NCBI RefSeq assembly: GCF_004363315.1
Contig: NZ_SNYL01000008.1
Coordinates: 1-64,000, forward strand
DNA from: Tepidicella xavieri
GTDB lineage: Bacteria > Pseudomonadota > Gammaproteobacteria > Burkholderiales > Burkholderiaceae_C
Length of the DNA: 64,000 nucleotides
Direction of reading: 5' to 3'
The first letter of the stretch is position 1; each line of letters opens with the position of its first letter. The translations under genes and the position numbers were made by a program. Shown one piece after another: positions 17,188-25,756 of this stretch. The notes beneath the pieces are model-generated. The model searched no databases, was not told where the DNA came from, and worked only from the letters and a program-made list of their open reading frames with translations.

Positions 17188-18531
17188 TCAGATGACGCCT
17201 TGCGCCAGCATGGCGTCGGCCACCTTCACGAAGCCGGCGATGTTGGCGCCATCGACGTAGCTCACCGTCCCGTCGGGCCGCTGGCCGTGGCGCACGCAGG
17301 CGTCGTGGATGCCCACCATGATGCCGTGCAGGCGCGCGTCCACTTCCTCGCGGGGCCAGTTCATGCGCATGGCGTTCTGGCTCATCTCCAGACCCGAGGT
17401 GGCCACGCCACCGGCGTTGCTGGCCTTGCCCGGGGCATAGAGCACGCCGTGATCCTCGAACAGCTTGACGGCCTCCATGGTGGTGGGCATGTTGGCGCCT
17501 TCGGCCACGCATTTCACGCCGTTTTTCAGCAGGGTGTGTGCGTCGGAGGCGTCGAGCTCGTTTTGCGTGGCGCAGGGCAGGGCCACGTCCACCGGGATGG
17601 CCCAAGGCTTGACGCCGGGTTCGAAGCGGGTTTTCGTGCGGGCGGCGTAGTCGCTGACGCGGCCGTACAGGTGGTTTTTCACTTCCATCAGTTCGGCCAG
17701 TTTTTCGGGGGTGAAGCCGTCCTCGTCGATGACGGTGCCGCTGGAGTCCGACACGGTGACCACCTTGGCTCCGAGGGCCATGGCCTTTTCCACTGCGTAC
17801 TGGGCCACGTTGCCCGAACCCGACACGCTCACCCGCAGGCCGTCGAAGCCCATGCCTTGGCGCTTGAGCATCTGCTCCGCGAAATACACGGTGCCGTAGC
17901 CGGTGGCCTCCGGGCGGATCAGCGAGCCGCCGAAGCTCAGACCTTTGCCGGTGAACACGCAGTCGGCGCGGTTGCTGAGCTTTTTCATCATGCCGGCCAT
18001 GTAGCCCACTTCGCGCGCGCCCACCCCGATGTCGCCGGCCGGCACGTCGGTGTCGGCGCCCACGTGGCGGAAGAGTTCGGTGACGAGCGCCTGGCAGAAG
18101 CGCATCACCTCGCCCGGGCTCTTGCCTTTGGGGTCGAAGTCGGAGCCGCCTTTGCCGCCGCCCATGGGCAGGGTGGTCAGCGCGTTCTTGAACGTTTGCT
18201 CAAAGGCCAGGAATTTGAGGATGGACAGGTTCACCGAGGGGTGGAAGCGCATGCCGCCCTTGTACGGGCCGATGGCCGAGCTGTGCTGGATGCGGTAGGC
18301 GCGGTTGACTTGCACGTCGCCGTGGTCGTTGACCCAGGAGACGCGGAACATCACCACGCGCTCCGGTTCGACCAGGCGGTCCAGCAGGCCCTGTTCGGCA
18401 TATTTGGGGTGCTGCTCGATGAAAGGCCACAGGCTTTCCATGACCTCGGTGACGGCCTGCAAGAACTCGGGCTGGCCAGGGTTGCGTTGGGAGACGTGTT
18501 CCAGAAAGTCGTGCAGACAGGCGTATTTCAT
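17188..18531 (-). CDS. gdhA: NADP-type glutamate dehydrogenase
   Basis: 447-residue enzyme for reductive amination of 2-oxoglutarate with ammonia to glutamate. It has the hexameric-type signatures VNRAYRIQHSSAIGPYKGGMRFHPSVNLSILKFLAFEQ and LPMGGGKGGSDFDPKGKS, with the active-site lysine in GGGKGG, and the Rossmann motif SGSGNVAQYAVEKAMALGAKVVTVSDSSG. Length and the presence of Ser-Asp-Ser after the second beta strand rather than an acidic residue favour NADPH. The start at MKYACLHDF was chosen because homologues begin near here; codons further upstream lie in the divergent mutL-gdhA gap region. The upstream region has two palindromes that may serve regulation. Confidence 0.95.
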   Translation of the reverse strand: MKYACLHDFLEHVSQRNPGQPEFLQAVTEVMESLWPFIEQHPKYAEQGLLDRLVEPERVVMFRVSWVNDHGDVQVNRAYRIQHSSAIGPYKGGMRFHPSVNLSILKFLAFEQTFKNALTTLPMGGGKGGSDFDPKGKSPGEVMRFCQALVTELFRHVGADTDVPAGDIGVGAREVGYMAGMMKKLSNRADCVFTGKGLSFGGSLIRPEATGYGTVYFAEQMLKRQGMGFDGLRVSVSGSGNVAQYAVEKAMALGAKVVTVSDSSGTVIDEDGFTPEKLAELMEVKNHLYGRVSDYAARTKTRFEPGVKPWAIPVDVALPCATQNELDASDAHTLLKNGVKCVAEGANMPTTMEAVKLFEDHGVLYAPGKASNAGGVATSGLEMSQNAMRMNWPREEVDARLHGIMVGIHDACVRHGQRPDGTVSYVDGANIAGFVKVADAMLAQGVI

Positions 18532-18599
18532 CGGGGAAAGCCCAGGAGCGTGGCGGTTATAAAAAACAATGATTTTTGCACGATCCTGGCGAATAAATT

Positions 18600-18644
18600 C
18601 CCAATATTGGGGCAAATGAGCCATTGTTTGGTGCAATTCGCACC
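18600..18644. promoter_or_regulatory. Paired palindromes upstream of gdhA
   Basis: In the 127-base gap before gdhA lie a perfect 12-base palindrome CCCAATATTGGG (18600-18611) and an inverted repeat GGTGC-AATTC-GCACC (18630-18644). Their spacing from the gdhA start (about 70 and 100 bases) suits operator sites. The second is not in the orientation expected for NtrC (GCAC..GTGC). The controlling protein is unknown. Confidence 0.35.
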
Positions 18645-18658
18645 GTTATTGACGTGGG

Positions 18659-20605
18659 TCAACGGCCGCGCAGGAAAAGGGCGTCGAGTTCGCGCAGGCT
18701 GATTTGGCGCCAGGTGGGGCGGCCGTGGTTGCACTGGTCGCTGCGCTCTGTGGCTTCCATCTGGCGCAGCAGCGCGTTCATTTCATCCAGCGTGAGCCGG
18801 CGATTGGCCCGTACCGCCCCGTGGCAGGCCATGGTGGCGAGCAGTTCGTTGCGGGCCCGCTGGATGACGGTGGCGGCCTCGTGCTGGGCCAACTCGGCCA
18901 GCACGCTGCGGGCCAGCTCGACCGCATCGCCTTGGGCCAGGGCGGCGGGTACGGCGCGCACGGCCAGGGTTTGGGGGGAGAAGGGCGCCACGTCCAATCC
19001 CAAGCGCTGCAGCGTGGCCTGATGCGCCTCGGCGGTGGCCACCTCGGTGGGGCTGGCGGCAAAGGTGGCCGGGATCAGCAAGGGCTGGCTCGGCATGGGC
19101 TGCTCGCCGTTGGCGTCGAACTGTGCCTTGAGGCGTTCATACACGATGCGCTCGTGGGCGGCATGCATGTCCACCAGCACCAGCCCTTGCGCGTTTTCGG
19201 CCAGCACGTAGACGCCGTGCAGCTGAGCAATGGCGCGGCCCAGCGGCCAGTCTGCCTCGGCGCTGGGCTGCGAGGCATGAGCGGCCGGGGTGGTGAGTGG
19301 CGATGTGGCCCAGTGGGGCTGGCCGTCGAGGGTGGGCTCCCCCGCTGGCTGCCACAGCGCGCCGAGATCATGCACCACATGGCCGCTTGAGGGGGGATTT
19401 CCCCCGCGGTGGGCCAGCCAGGCAGGGCCTTCGGTGGCTGCGGGCCAGGGCGCTGGCGCGTTCTGCCCTGCATTCAGCCCCCCATTCAGACGCAGTTGCA
19501 CCGGGGCGGGCATCGGCGCAGCAGGCGCAGGGCTGGGCACGCTGATGCCGGCGGCGCTGGCGCGGGGAGCGGCCAGGGCCTGCTCGATCGCATGGCGCAC
19601 CGCTTGATGCACCTCACGGCTGTCACGAAAACGCACCTCGATCTTGGTCGGGTGCACGTTCACGTCCACCCGCGTCGGGTCGATGGCGATGTAGAGGGCA
19701 TACACGGGTTGCCGCTGGCCGTGCAACACGTCTTCATAAGCGCTGCGCGCCGCGTGGGCCACCACTTTGTCACGCACATAGCGGCCATTGACGTAGGCGA
19801 ACTGCCGGTCGGCACGGGCGCGTGCCGCATCGGGCAGGCCGACCCGGCCCCAGACCTGTAGGCCTGGGCCCAGCCATTGCACGGCCACGCTGTCGGCCAA
19901 AAAGTCTTCCCCGAGCACGTCGGCCAGTCGTCGCTCCAGCGCCCGGGCCGGGTCGTTGGGCGCGGTGGCGCGCCACTGTTCGATGAGCTTGCCGTCGTGC
20001 CACACCGCAAACGACACGTCGGGCCGGGCCAGGGCATGGCGTCGCACGGCTTCGAGGCAGTGGGCGAGTTCGGTGCTGTCGGATTTGAGGAACTTGCGCC
20101 GCGCGGGCGTGGCATAGAACAGTTCGCGCACCTCCACCGTGGTGCCCGTGGTGCGAGCGGCGGGGGTCATTTCGCCGGTGCGCCCATGCAGCAGCCAGGC
20201 GTGGCTTTCCGTGGCCTCGGCGCTGCGCGACAGCAGGCTGACCTCGGCGATCGAATGGATGGCGGCCAGTGCCTCGCCCCGAAAGCCCATGGTATCCACG
20301 GCTTCCAATTCGGTCAGGCTTTGGATCTTGCTGGTGGCATGGCGCTTGAGCGCCCGGGGCAGTTCTTCGCGGGGAATGCCGCAGCCATCGTCTTCGACGG
20401 CGATCAAGCGCACCCCGCCAGCCTGCAGGCGCACCGTGATCTGGGTGGCCCCGGCGTCCAGCGCGTTGTCCACCAGTTCCCGCACCACCGACGCCGGCCG
20501 TTCCACCACCTCGCCGGCGGCGATCTGGCTGATCAGTTCGTCCGGAAGCTCCCGAATGGGGCGGCGAGGTTGCTGGCCGGGGCGGGGCAGGGGGGAGAAT
20601 TGCAC
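18659..20605 (-). CDS. mutL: DNA mismatch repair protein MutL
   Basis: 648-residue GHKL ATPase that links MutS mismatch recognition to excision. The N-terminal ATPase motifs are all present: ELVDNALDAGATQI, EDDGCGIPREELPRALKRHATSKI and MGFRGEALAAIHSIAEVSLLSR (residues 40-130). The C-terminal dimerisation domain carries LVDMHAAHERIVYERLK, which fits the metal-binding endonuclease motif D-x-H-A-x2-E-x4-E, so this MutL should nick DNA itself, as in bacteria without MutH. The middle linker (residues 340-440) is Pro/Ala-rich and low in complexity. It is transcribed away from the Rieske gene; the start has several options but MQFSPLPRPG gives a normal length. Confidence 0.96.
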   Translation of the reverse strand: MQFSPLPRPGQQPRRPIRELPDELISQIAAGEVVERPASVVRELVDNALDAGATQITVRLQAGGVRLIAVEDDGCGIPREELPRALKRHATSKIQSLTELEAVDTMGFRGEALAAIHSIAEVSLLSRSAEATESHAWLLHGRTGEMTPAARTTGTTVEVRELFYATPARRKFLKSDSTELAHCLEAVRRHALARPDVSFAVWHDGKLIEQWRATAPNDPARALERRLADVLGEDFLADSVAVQWLGPGLQVWGRVGLPDAARARADRQFAYVNGRYVRDKVVAHAARSAYEDVLHGQRQPVYALYIAIDPTRVDVNVHPTKIEVRFRDSREVHQAVRHAIEQALAAPRASAAGISVPSPAPAAPMPAPVQLRLNGGLNAGQNAPAPWPAATEGPAWLAHRGGNPPSSGHVVHDLGALWQPAGEPTLDGQPHWATSPLTTPAAHASQPSAEADWPLGRAIAQLHGVYVLAENAQGLVLVDMHAAHERIVYERLKAQFDANGEQPMPSQPLLIPATFAASPTEVATAEAHQATLQRLGLDVAPFSPQTLAVRAVPAALAQGDAVELARSVLAELAQHEAATVIQRARNELLATMACHGAVRANRRLTLDEMNALLRQMEATERSDQCNHGRPTWRQISLRELDALFLRGR

Positions 20606-20694
20606 CGAGCAATTGTAGTGCGCATGTTCAACCGTCGGCCGCAGCTTGCAGAAGCCGGGACAAAGGGACGTGGGATCAGTACAAACCCTGGTGC

Positions 20695-20722
20695 GTCAAT
20701 TAGTAAGTAAACATATTATTTG
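20695..20722 (+). promoter_or_regulatory. AT-rich promoter region of the Rieske oxygenase
   Basis: The 142-base gap between mutL and the oxygenase is GC-rich except for an AT-rich core with the direct repeat AGTAAGTAA and a TATTAT (20714-20719) about 30 bases before the ATG. No convincing -35 hexamer is seen at 17 bases, which fits an activator-dependent promoter. A CAAGG...CCTTG inverted repeat lies just downstream (about 20724-20745). Confidence 0.35.
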
Positions 20723-20747
20723 CCAAGGCTGTTTCCAAGACCTTGCC

Positions 20748-22142
20748 ATGAACGCATTCCCCGAATCCCTTTCAGGGGCCCTACGGACCTTTCCTGCGGG
20801 CTGCAGCCGCGTGCCCTACTGGGTTTATACCGATCCGGTCATTTACCAGCGTGAACTGGAACGTCTGTTTTACGGGCCGCACTGGTGCTATGTGGGCCTG
20901 GAGGCGGAAATCCCCAAGCCGGGCGACTACAAGTTGAGCTGGGTCGGCGAGCGACAGGTCATCATGGTGCGAGACCGGGTGATGCCCAAGGACCGCGCCA
21001 CGGACCACGGCATTCGCGTGGTGGAGAACCGCTGCGCCCATCGGGGCGTGCGCTTTTGCCAGGAACCGCACGGCAACGCGCGCAGCTTCGTCTGCCCTTA
21101 CCACCAGTGGACCTACAAACTCAACGGCGACCTGGCCGGCCTGCCGTTCAAAGACGGCGTGAAGGTGGTCACCGAGCAGGGTGAATGCGTCAACGGCGGC
21201 ATGCCGCCGGACTTCAGCCTGCAGCACAACGGGCTGACCAAGCTGCGCGTGGAGGTGCTGCACGGCTTGGTGTTTGCCACCTTCAGCAGTGAAACAGAGC
21301 CGCTGCGAGACTACCTGGGCCCCCACATCATGCCTTGGCTGGACCGCATCTTTCAGGGCCCTAACGGCTCGCGCCCGCTCACGCTGCTGGGCTACAACCG
21401 TCAGCGCATTCCGGGCAACTGGAAGCTGATGATGGAAAACATCAAGGATCCCTACCACCCAGGGCTGTTGCACACCTGGTTCGTCACCTTCGGGTTGTGG
21501 CGCGCCGACCAGAAAAGCCGCATGGTGATGGACGAACGCGGACGCCACGCGGTGATGATCTCGCGCCGCAACGACGGCGGTCAGGGGCCCGCCAAGGACT
21601 CCGGCGTGCAGACCGACGTGACCCAAGGGGTGACCAGCTTCAAGGCTCACATGACGCTCAACGACCCGCGCCTGCTCGACGTGGTACCCGAGCCCTGGTG
21701 GACGGTGTCCGATCCTTCCCAGCCGGGCCAGACCATCACCCCCACGGTGACCATGATCACGCTGTTTCCCAGCCTCATCGTGCAGCAGCAGGTCAACTCG
21801 TTGTCCACACGGCACATCCAGCCGCGCGGTAACGGCAGTTTCGACTTCGTGTGGACGCACTTCGGCTTTGCCGACGACACTCCCGAGATGACCCAGCGGC
21901 GTCTGCGCCAGGCCAACCTGTTTGGCCCGGCCGGTTTCGTGAGCGCCGACGACGGCGAGGTGATCGAGTTCAGCCAGGACGGCTTCGCGCAGTGGAACAG
22001 CGACGGCTTGGGCCTGGGGCATACCCTCTGCGAACTGGGCGGCAAGGACCCCGGCGTGGGCCAGCCGCCCACCGAGCACATGGTCACTGAAACGCTGATC
22101 CGGGCCATGTACGACTACTGGAAAAAAGCCATGGCCCTGTGA
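20748..22142 (+). CDS. Rieske aromatic-ring-hydroxylating oxygenase, large subunit
   Basis: 464-residue catalytic subunit. The Rieske 2Fe-2S cluster is bound by Cys96, His98, Cys116 and His119 (CAHRG ... CPYHQW). The mononuclear iron site is ENIKDPYHPGLLH with Asp234 bridging and His237 and His242 as ligands. The overall pattern is closest to my memory of salicylate 5-hydroxylase (NagG), terephthalate and anthranilate dioxygenase large subunits, which attack hydroxy- or carboxy-benzoates. The small subunit follows 19 bases later. No ferredoxin, reductase, transporter or regulator gene lies alongside, so the electron donor must be encoded elsewhere. The ATG at 20748 was preferred over a frame that starts 34 codons earlier because homologues begin near the MNAFPESL region. 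Confidence 0.9.
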   Translation: MNAFPESLSGALRTFPAGCSRVPYWVYTDPVIYQRELERLFYGPHWCYVGLEAEIPKPGDYKLSWVGERQVIMVRDRVMPKDRATDHGIRVVENRCAHRGVRFCQEPHGNARSFVCPYHQWTYKLNGDLAGLPFKDGVKVVTEQGECVNGGMPPDFSLQHNGLTKLRVEVLHGLVFATFSSETEPLRDYLGPHIMPWLDRIFQGPNGSRPLTLLGYNRQRIPGNWKLMMENIKDPYHPGLLHTWFVTFGLWRADQKSRMVMDERGRHAVMISRRNDGGQGPAKDSGVQTDVTQGVTSFKAHMTLNDPRLLDVVPEPWWTVSDPSQPGQTITPTVTMITLFPSLIVQQQVNSLSTRHIQPRGNGSFDFVWTHFGFADDTPEMTQRRLRQANLFGPAGFVSADDGEVIEFSQDGFAQWNSDGLGLGHTLCELGGKDPGVGQPPTEHMVTETLIRAMYDYWKKAMAL

Positions 22143-22161
22143 GCCGCGAAAGAACCACGCC

Positions 22162-22662
22162 ATGACCCCTGAACGATTGCAAACGCTCTGGCTGCACCAC
22201 GAAATCGACCAGCGCAATGCCGCCTACGCCGCTGCCCTGGACGACAAGCGCTATGCCGACTGGCCTGAATTTTTCGTGCCGGATGGCCGCTACCGGGTGC
22301 AGGCGCGCGAGAACTTCGACCGAGGCTTGCCGCTGGCGCTCATGCACTTCGAGAGCCAGGGCATGATGAAGGACCGCGTCCACGGCATCACCCAGACCAT
22401 CTACCACGGGCCGTACCACATGCGGCACGTCGTCAGCCCCGCCCGGGTGCTGGAAGTGGCCCAGGAAGACGGTGTGGAAGTGGTGCGCGCCCAGGCCAAC
22501 TACGCGGTGTTCCGCACCAAGCCGGGCAGCGTCAGCGAGGTGTTCAACGTGGGCCGCTACATCGACGAATGGGTGCGCGACGCCGGCATTCTCAAGCTGC
22601 GCAGCCGCCTCTGCGTGTACGACAGCGAGTTGATCCTGAATTCGCTGATCTATCCGATCTGA
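22162..22662 (+). CDS. Rieske oxygenase small (beta) subunit
   Basis: 166-residue NTF2-fold protein, the structural beta subunit that forms an alpha3beta3 oxygenase with the preceding gene. Typical elements are LHHEIDQRNAAYAAALDDKRYADWPEFFVPDGRYRVQARENFDRG and FESQGMMKDRVHGITQTIYHGPYHMRHVVSP, and the C-terminus LRSRLCVYDSELILNSLIYPI. No catalytic residues are expected. It ends 23 bases before the convergent amidase gene, with a hairpin between them. Confidence 0.92.
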   Translation: MTPERLQTLWLHHEIDQRNAAYAAALDDKRYADWPEFFVPDGRYRVQARENFDRGLPLALMHFESQGMMKDRVHGITQTIYHGPYHMRHVVSPARVLEVAQEDGVEVVRAQANYAVFRTKPGSVSEVFNVGRYIDEWVRDAGILKLRSRLCVYDSELILNSLIYPI

Positions 22663-22671
22663 GAGACCAGT

Positions 22672-22685
22672 GCCCCGGCAGGGGC
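22672..22685. terminator. Hairpin between convergent Rieske and amidase genes
   Basis: GCCCC-GGCA-GGGGC sits exactly in the 23-base gap between two convergent stops. It lacks a T tract on either side, so it may be a weak or Rho-assisted bidirectional terminator. Confidence 0.4.
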
Positions 22686-24116
22686 TCACAGAGCCCGGCT
22701 GCGGGCCAATGGCGGATTTTTGGAGAAATACGCCACGATGCCGCGCAGCATGGCGTCGGCCATTTCGGCCTGAAAGCGCGGGTCGCGCAGACGGCGTTCC
22801 TCGTCGGGGTTGCTGATGAAGGCGGTCTCGACCAGGATGCTCGGGATGTCAGGCGCGCGCAACACGGCAAAGCCAGCCTGCTCGACACGGGGTTTGTGCA
22901 GGCGGCCCACCCGCCCGATTTCGGTCAGCATCACGCTGCCGAGCTTGAGGCTGTCGTTGATTTGTGCCGTCGTGCTCATGTCGAGCAAGGTGCGCTGCAA
23001 TTCGGCGTCCAGCGTACCCATGTTCACGCCGCCGACCAGGTCGGCGGCGTTTTCCTTGTCGGCCAGCCAGCGGGCCGCCGCGCTGGTGGCGCCGCGCTGG
23101 CTCAAGGCATAGACGCTGGCGCCCTGTGGCCGAGGGGTGTAAAAGGCGTCGGCGTGGATGCTGACGAACAGGTCGGCTTCGACCCGGCGCGCTTTGTTGA
23201 CCCGCACGTGCAGGGGCACGAAGTAGTCGCCGTCGCGGGTGAGGAAGGCGCGCATGGTGTGCCCGTTGACCTGCGTGCGGTTGATGCGGTCGCGCAGCTT
23301 GCGGGCGATGGCCAGCACCACGTCTTTTTCCCGGGTGCCGCCGGGGCCGATGGCGCCTGGGTCCTCGCCGCCGTGACCCGGGTCGATCGCCACCACGATG
23401 AGGCGGTCGGTACGGCCGCCGGTGCTGGGCATACCCGGTCGCTGCTTGGCGGCGAAGGCCGGGCGCGCCGGGGGCTGGCTAGCTGGAGCGGACGGGTCGC
23501 TCGCGTAGGTGGGCGGACGTTCGGCGGGCTGGGCCGCAGCCGGTGGGCGTGGGGTCTGGGTGGCTTCTTGGGGCGGCAGGCGTGCGATCAGGTCGCCGAG
23601 CGGGTCGTCGTGCGCAGCAGGTGGTGGGGCGGGCTGGGCCTGGTCTAGCTCGCGCAAGCGCTGGGCGATCAGTTCTTCCAGCGGGTCGCGGGCTTCGGTG
23701 GGGTAGAGGTCCATCACCAGCCGGTGCTGATAGGCCGCCACCGGGGCCAGTTGGAACACCTGCGGCGTGATTGGCCGCTTCAGATCGACCACGATGCGCA
23801 CCACGTTGGGCGCGTTCTGGCCGACGCGAATGCCAGCCACGTTCGGGTCGTCGGCCCGCACGTGGCCGATGAGGTCGCGCAACGTGGGGACGAGTTCGAT
23901 GCCTTCGATGTCCACCGCCAGCCGCGGCGGATCGGCCACGAAGAAGGGGGTGGCGCGCAGTTCGGCATCGGACTCGATCGTGATGCGCGTGTAGTCTTTG
24001 GCGGGCCACATGCGCACCGCGACGATGGTCGCTCCCCAGGCCAATTCGTGCGGCCCGAGTGTCAGCAGCAGCGTGCCCGCGGCCCCCAGCCATTGAACGG
24101 CGGCCCGACGTTTCAT
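22686..24116 (-). CDS. amiC: N-acetylmuramoyl-L-alanine amidase (AmiC type)
   Basis: 476-residue periplasmic peptidoglycan amidase for daughter-cell separation. It begins with MKRRAAVQWLGAAGTLLLTLG, a signal sequence with an Arg-Arg pair that may use the Tat route as E. coli AmiC does. An AMIN domain follows (residues 30-145), then a Pro/Ala/Gln-rich linker (155-235), then a zinc amidase_3 domain. Zinc ligands and catalytic residues are in AIDPGHGGEDPGAIG, the REKDVVLAIA helix, SIHADAF and SILVETAFISNPDEE. Its ATG overlaps the stop of tsaE by four bases. Confidence 0.95.
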   Translation of the reverse strand: MKRRAAVQWLGAAGTLLLTLGPHELAWGATIVAVRMWPAKDYTRITIESDAELRATPFFVADPPRLAVDIEGIELVPTLRDLIGHVRADDPNVAGIRVGQNAPNVVRIVVDLKRPITPQVFQLAPVAAYQHRLVMDLYPTEARDPLEELIAQRLRELDQAQPAPPPAAHDDPLGDLIARLPPQEATQTPRPPAAAQPAERPPTYASDPSAPASQPPARPAFAAKQRPGMPSTGGRTDRLIVVAIDPGHGGEDPGAIGPGGTREKDVVLAIARKLRDRINRTQVNGHTMRAFLTRDGDYFVPLHVRVNKARRVEADLFVSIHADAFYTPRPQGASVYALSQRGATSAAARWLADKENAADLVGGVNMGTLDAELQRTLLDMSTTAQINDSLKLGSVMLTEIGRVGRLHKPRVEQAGFAVLRAPDIPSILVETAFISNPDEERRLRDPRFQAEMADAMLRGIVAYFSKNPPLARSRAL

Positions 24117-24619
24117 GGGCGCAGCGTCTCCAGCAGGCGCGCGCCGGTGGGGCTCAGGGCGCGGAAGTGGAAGGCGCGGGCGTCGTCATCCTGTGGGGCG
24201 ATGTGCAATTCCATGTCGGGCAGTGGTATCCATCCGGCGGCTTTCTCGGGCCATTCGACCAGCTTGAGCCCCGGTGCCGCGAAAAGTTCGCGCAAGCCGG
24301 CCTCTTCCCATTCGCGCGGGTCATTGAAGCGGTAGAAATCGAAATGCGAGATGGCCAGCCCCTCGGGCCAGGTCGCCCGCGCAGGGGCCAGATGCGGTTC
24401 CACGATGGCATACGAGGGACTTTTGATGCGGCCACCCACGCCCAGGGCGCGCAGCAGCAGGCGCACGAAGGTGGTCTTGCCGGCGCCCAGGTCGCCATGC
24501 AGATGCAGCGTGGCATGGGCCAGGGCCGCGCTGGTGGCCAGGCGCTGGGCCAGCGCGTCGGCATCGGCCTCGCTGCTGCAGATGCGGGTGCATGTCCCTG
24601 CCGCGCTGTCCTGCTTCAT
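24113..24619 (-). CDS. tsaE: tRNA threonylcarbamoyladenosine biosynthesis protein TsaE
   Basis: 168-residue ATPase that works with TsaB and TsaD to make t6A37 in tRNA. The P-loop is HLHGDLGAGKTTFVRLLLRALG (about residues 35-56), followed by IKSPSYAIVEPH, ISHFDFYRFNDPREWEEAGLRELF and LVEWPEKAAGWIPLPDMELHI, the family signatures. The start is the ATG of MKQDSAAGTC; a much longer frame that continues into the opposite-strand queG gene is spurious. It is divergent from queG with 24 bases between starts, and its stop overlaps the amidase start, an arrangement (tsaE-amiC) known from many proteobacteria. Confidence 0.95.
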   Translation of the reverse strand: MKQDSAAGTCTRICSSEADADALAQRLATSAALAHATLHLHGDLGAGKTTFVRLLLRALGVGGRIKSPSYAIVEPHLAPARATWPEGLAISHFDFYRFNDPREWEEAGLRELFAAPGLKLVEWPEKAAGWIPLPDMELHIAPQDDDARAFHFRALSPTGARLLETLRP

Positions 24620-24643
24620 CCCTGTTCCTACAATCTGTCGAAG

Positions 24644-25747
24644 ATGTTCGATGGTGTGCAATTCGTCTCGCAAATCCGTGCCTGGGCGCGTGAGCTGGGA
24701 TTTTCCCAGATCGGCGTCGCGGGGGTGGATCTGCGCGACGCCGAGCCGGGCCTGCTGGCCTGGCTGCAAGCCGGTTTTCATGGCGAGATGGCCTACATGG
24801 CCAGCCATGGCCTGAAGCGGGCGCGGCCGCAGGAGCTGCTGCCGGGCACGCTGAGCGTCGTCACGGCGTCCATGGATTATCTGCCACGCCAGCGCGGCAG
24901 CGACTGGTGCGAGCAGGAATGGGCGCGTTTGCGGCGCCCGCAGGAAGCGGTGATCTCGATGTACGCCCGTGGCCGGGACTATCACAAAGTGCTGCGTCAG
25001 CGCCTGCAAAAGCTCGCCGAGCGCATGCAGCAGGCGCTCGATGCGCAGAGGCAGGGCGACGGCTTCACCTACCGGGCCTTCACCGATTCGGCGCCGGTCA
25101 TGGAGGTGGAGCTGGCGCAGCGAAGCGGCATTGGCTGGCGGGGCAAGCACACACTGGCCTTGCGGCGCGACGGCGGGTCGCTGTTTTTTCTTGGGGAGAT
25201 TTTCGTCAATGTGGCGCTGCCGCCCACACCGGCGGTCAGCGCCCATTGCGGCTCCTGCAGCGCCTGCCTGACGGCTTGCCCCACAGGGGCCTTGGTGGGG
25301 CCGTATCGGCTCGATGCCCGGCGTTGCATTTCGTATCTCACCATCGAGCACGCCGGCCCGATTCCGCTGGCATTGCGCCCGCTCATGGGCAATCGCATCT
25401 ATGGCTGCGACGATTGCCAACTGGCCTGCCCCTGGAACAAATTTGCCCGGCGCTCGCCGTTGTCGGACTTCGACGAGCGGGCCGGATTCTCGGGCGCCCT
25501 GTTGGTCGAATACCTGTCGTGGACGGAGGCGGAGTTCCTGCGGCGGACCGAGGGTTCTCCCATCCGCCGCATCGGTCACGAACGCTGGCTGCGCAACGTG
25601 GCCGTGGCGCTGGGCAATGCGCTGGCCAGCGGGCTGCCGGCGGCCGAACAGGCGCAGGCGCTGGCGGCTTTGCACGCACGGGCTTCGCACCCCAGTCCCC
25701 TGGTGCGTGAGCATGTGTGCTGGGCGATGGCGCAGGCGGGCCGCTAA
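24644..25747 (+). CDS. queG: Epoxyqueuosine reductase
   Basis: 367-residue cobalamin-dependent iron-sulphur enzyme for the last step of queuosine synthesis in tRNA. Two 4Fe-4S sites are evident: HCGSCSACLTACPTGAL (about residues 200-216) and YGCDDCQLACPWNKFA (about 253-268), with the signatures PYRLDARRCISYLTIEHAGPIPLALRPLMGNRIYGCDDC that define QueG. The N-terminal domain begins MFDGVQFVSQIRAWARELGFSQIGVAGVDLRDAEPGLLAWL. The C-terminus is a helical repeat segment. A frame beginning hundreds of bases earlier lies over tsaE and is not used. Confidence 0.96.
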   Translation: MFDGVQFVSQIRAWARELGFSQIGVAGVDLRDAEPGLLAWLQAGFHGEMAYMASHGLKRARPQELLPGTLSVVTASMDYLPRQRGSDWCEQEWARLRRPQEAVISMYARGRDYHKVLRQRLQKLAERMQQALDAQRQGDGFTYRAFTDSAPVMEVELAQRSGIGWRGKHTLALRRDGGSLFFLGEIFVNVALPPTPAVSAHCGSCSACLTACPTGALVGPYRLDARRCISYLTIEHAGPIPLALRPLMGNRIYGCDDCQLACPWNKFARRSPLSDFDERAGFSGALLVEYLSWTEAEFLRRTEGSPIRRIGHERWLRNVAVALGNALASGLPAAEQAQALAALHARASHPSPLVREHVCWAMAQAGR

Positions 25748-25756
25748 GATCACGGC

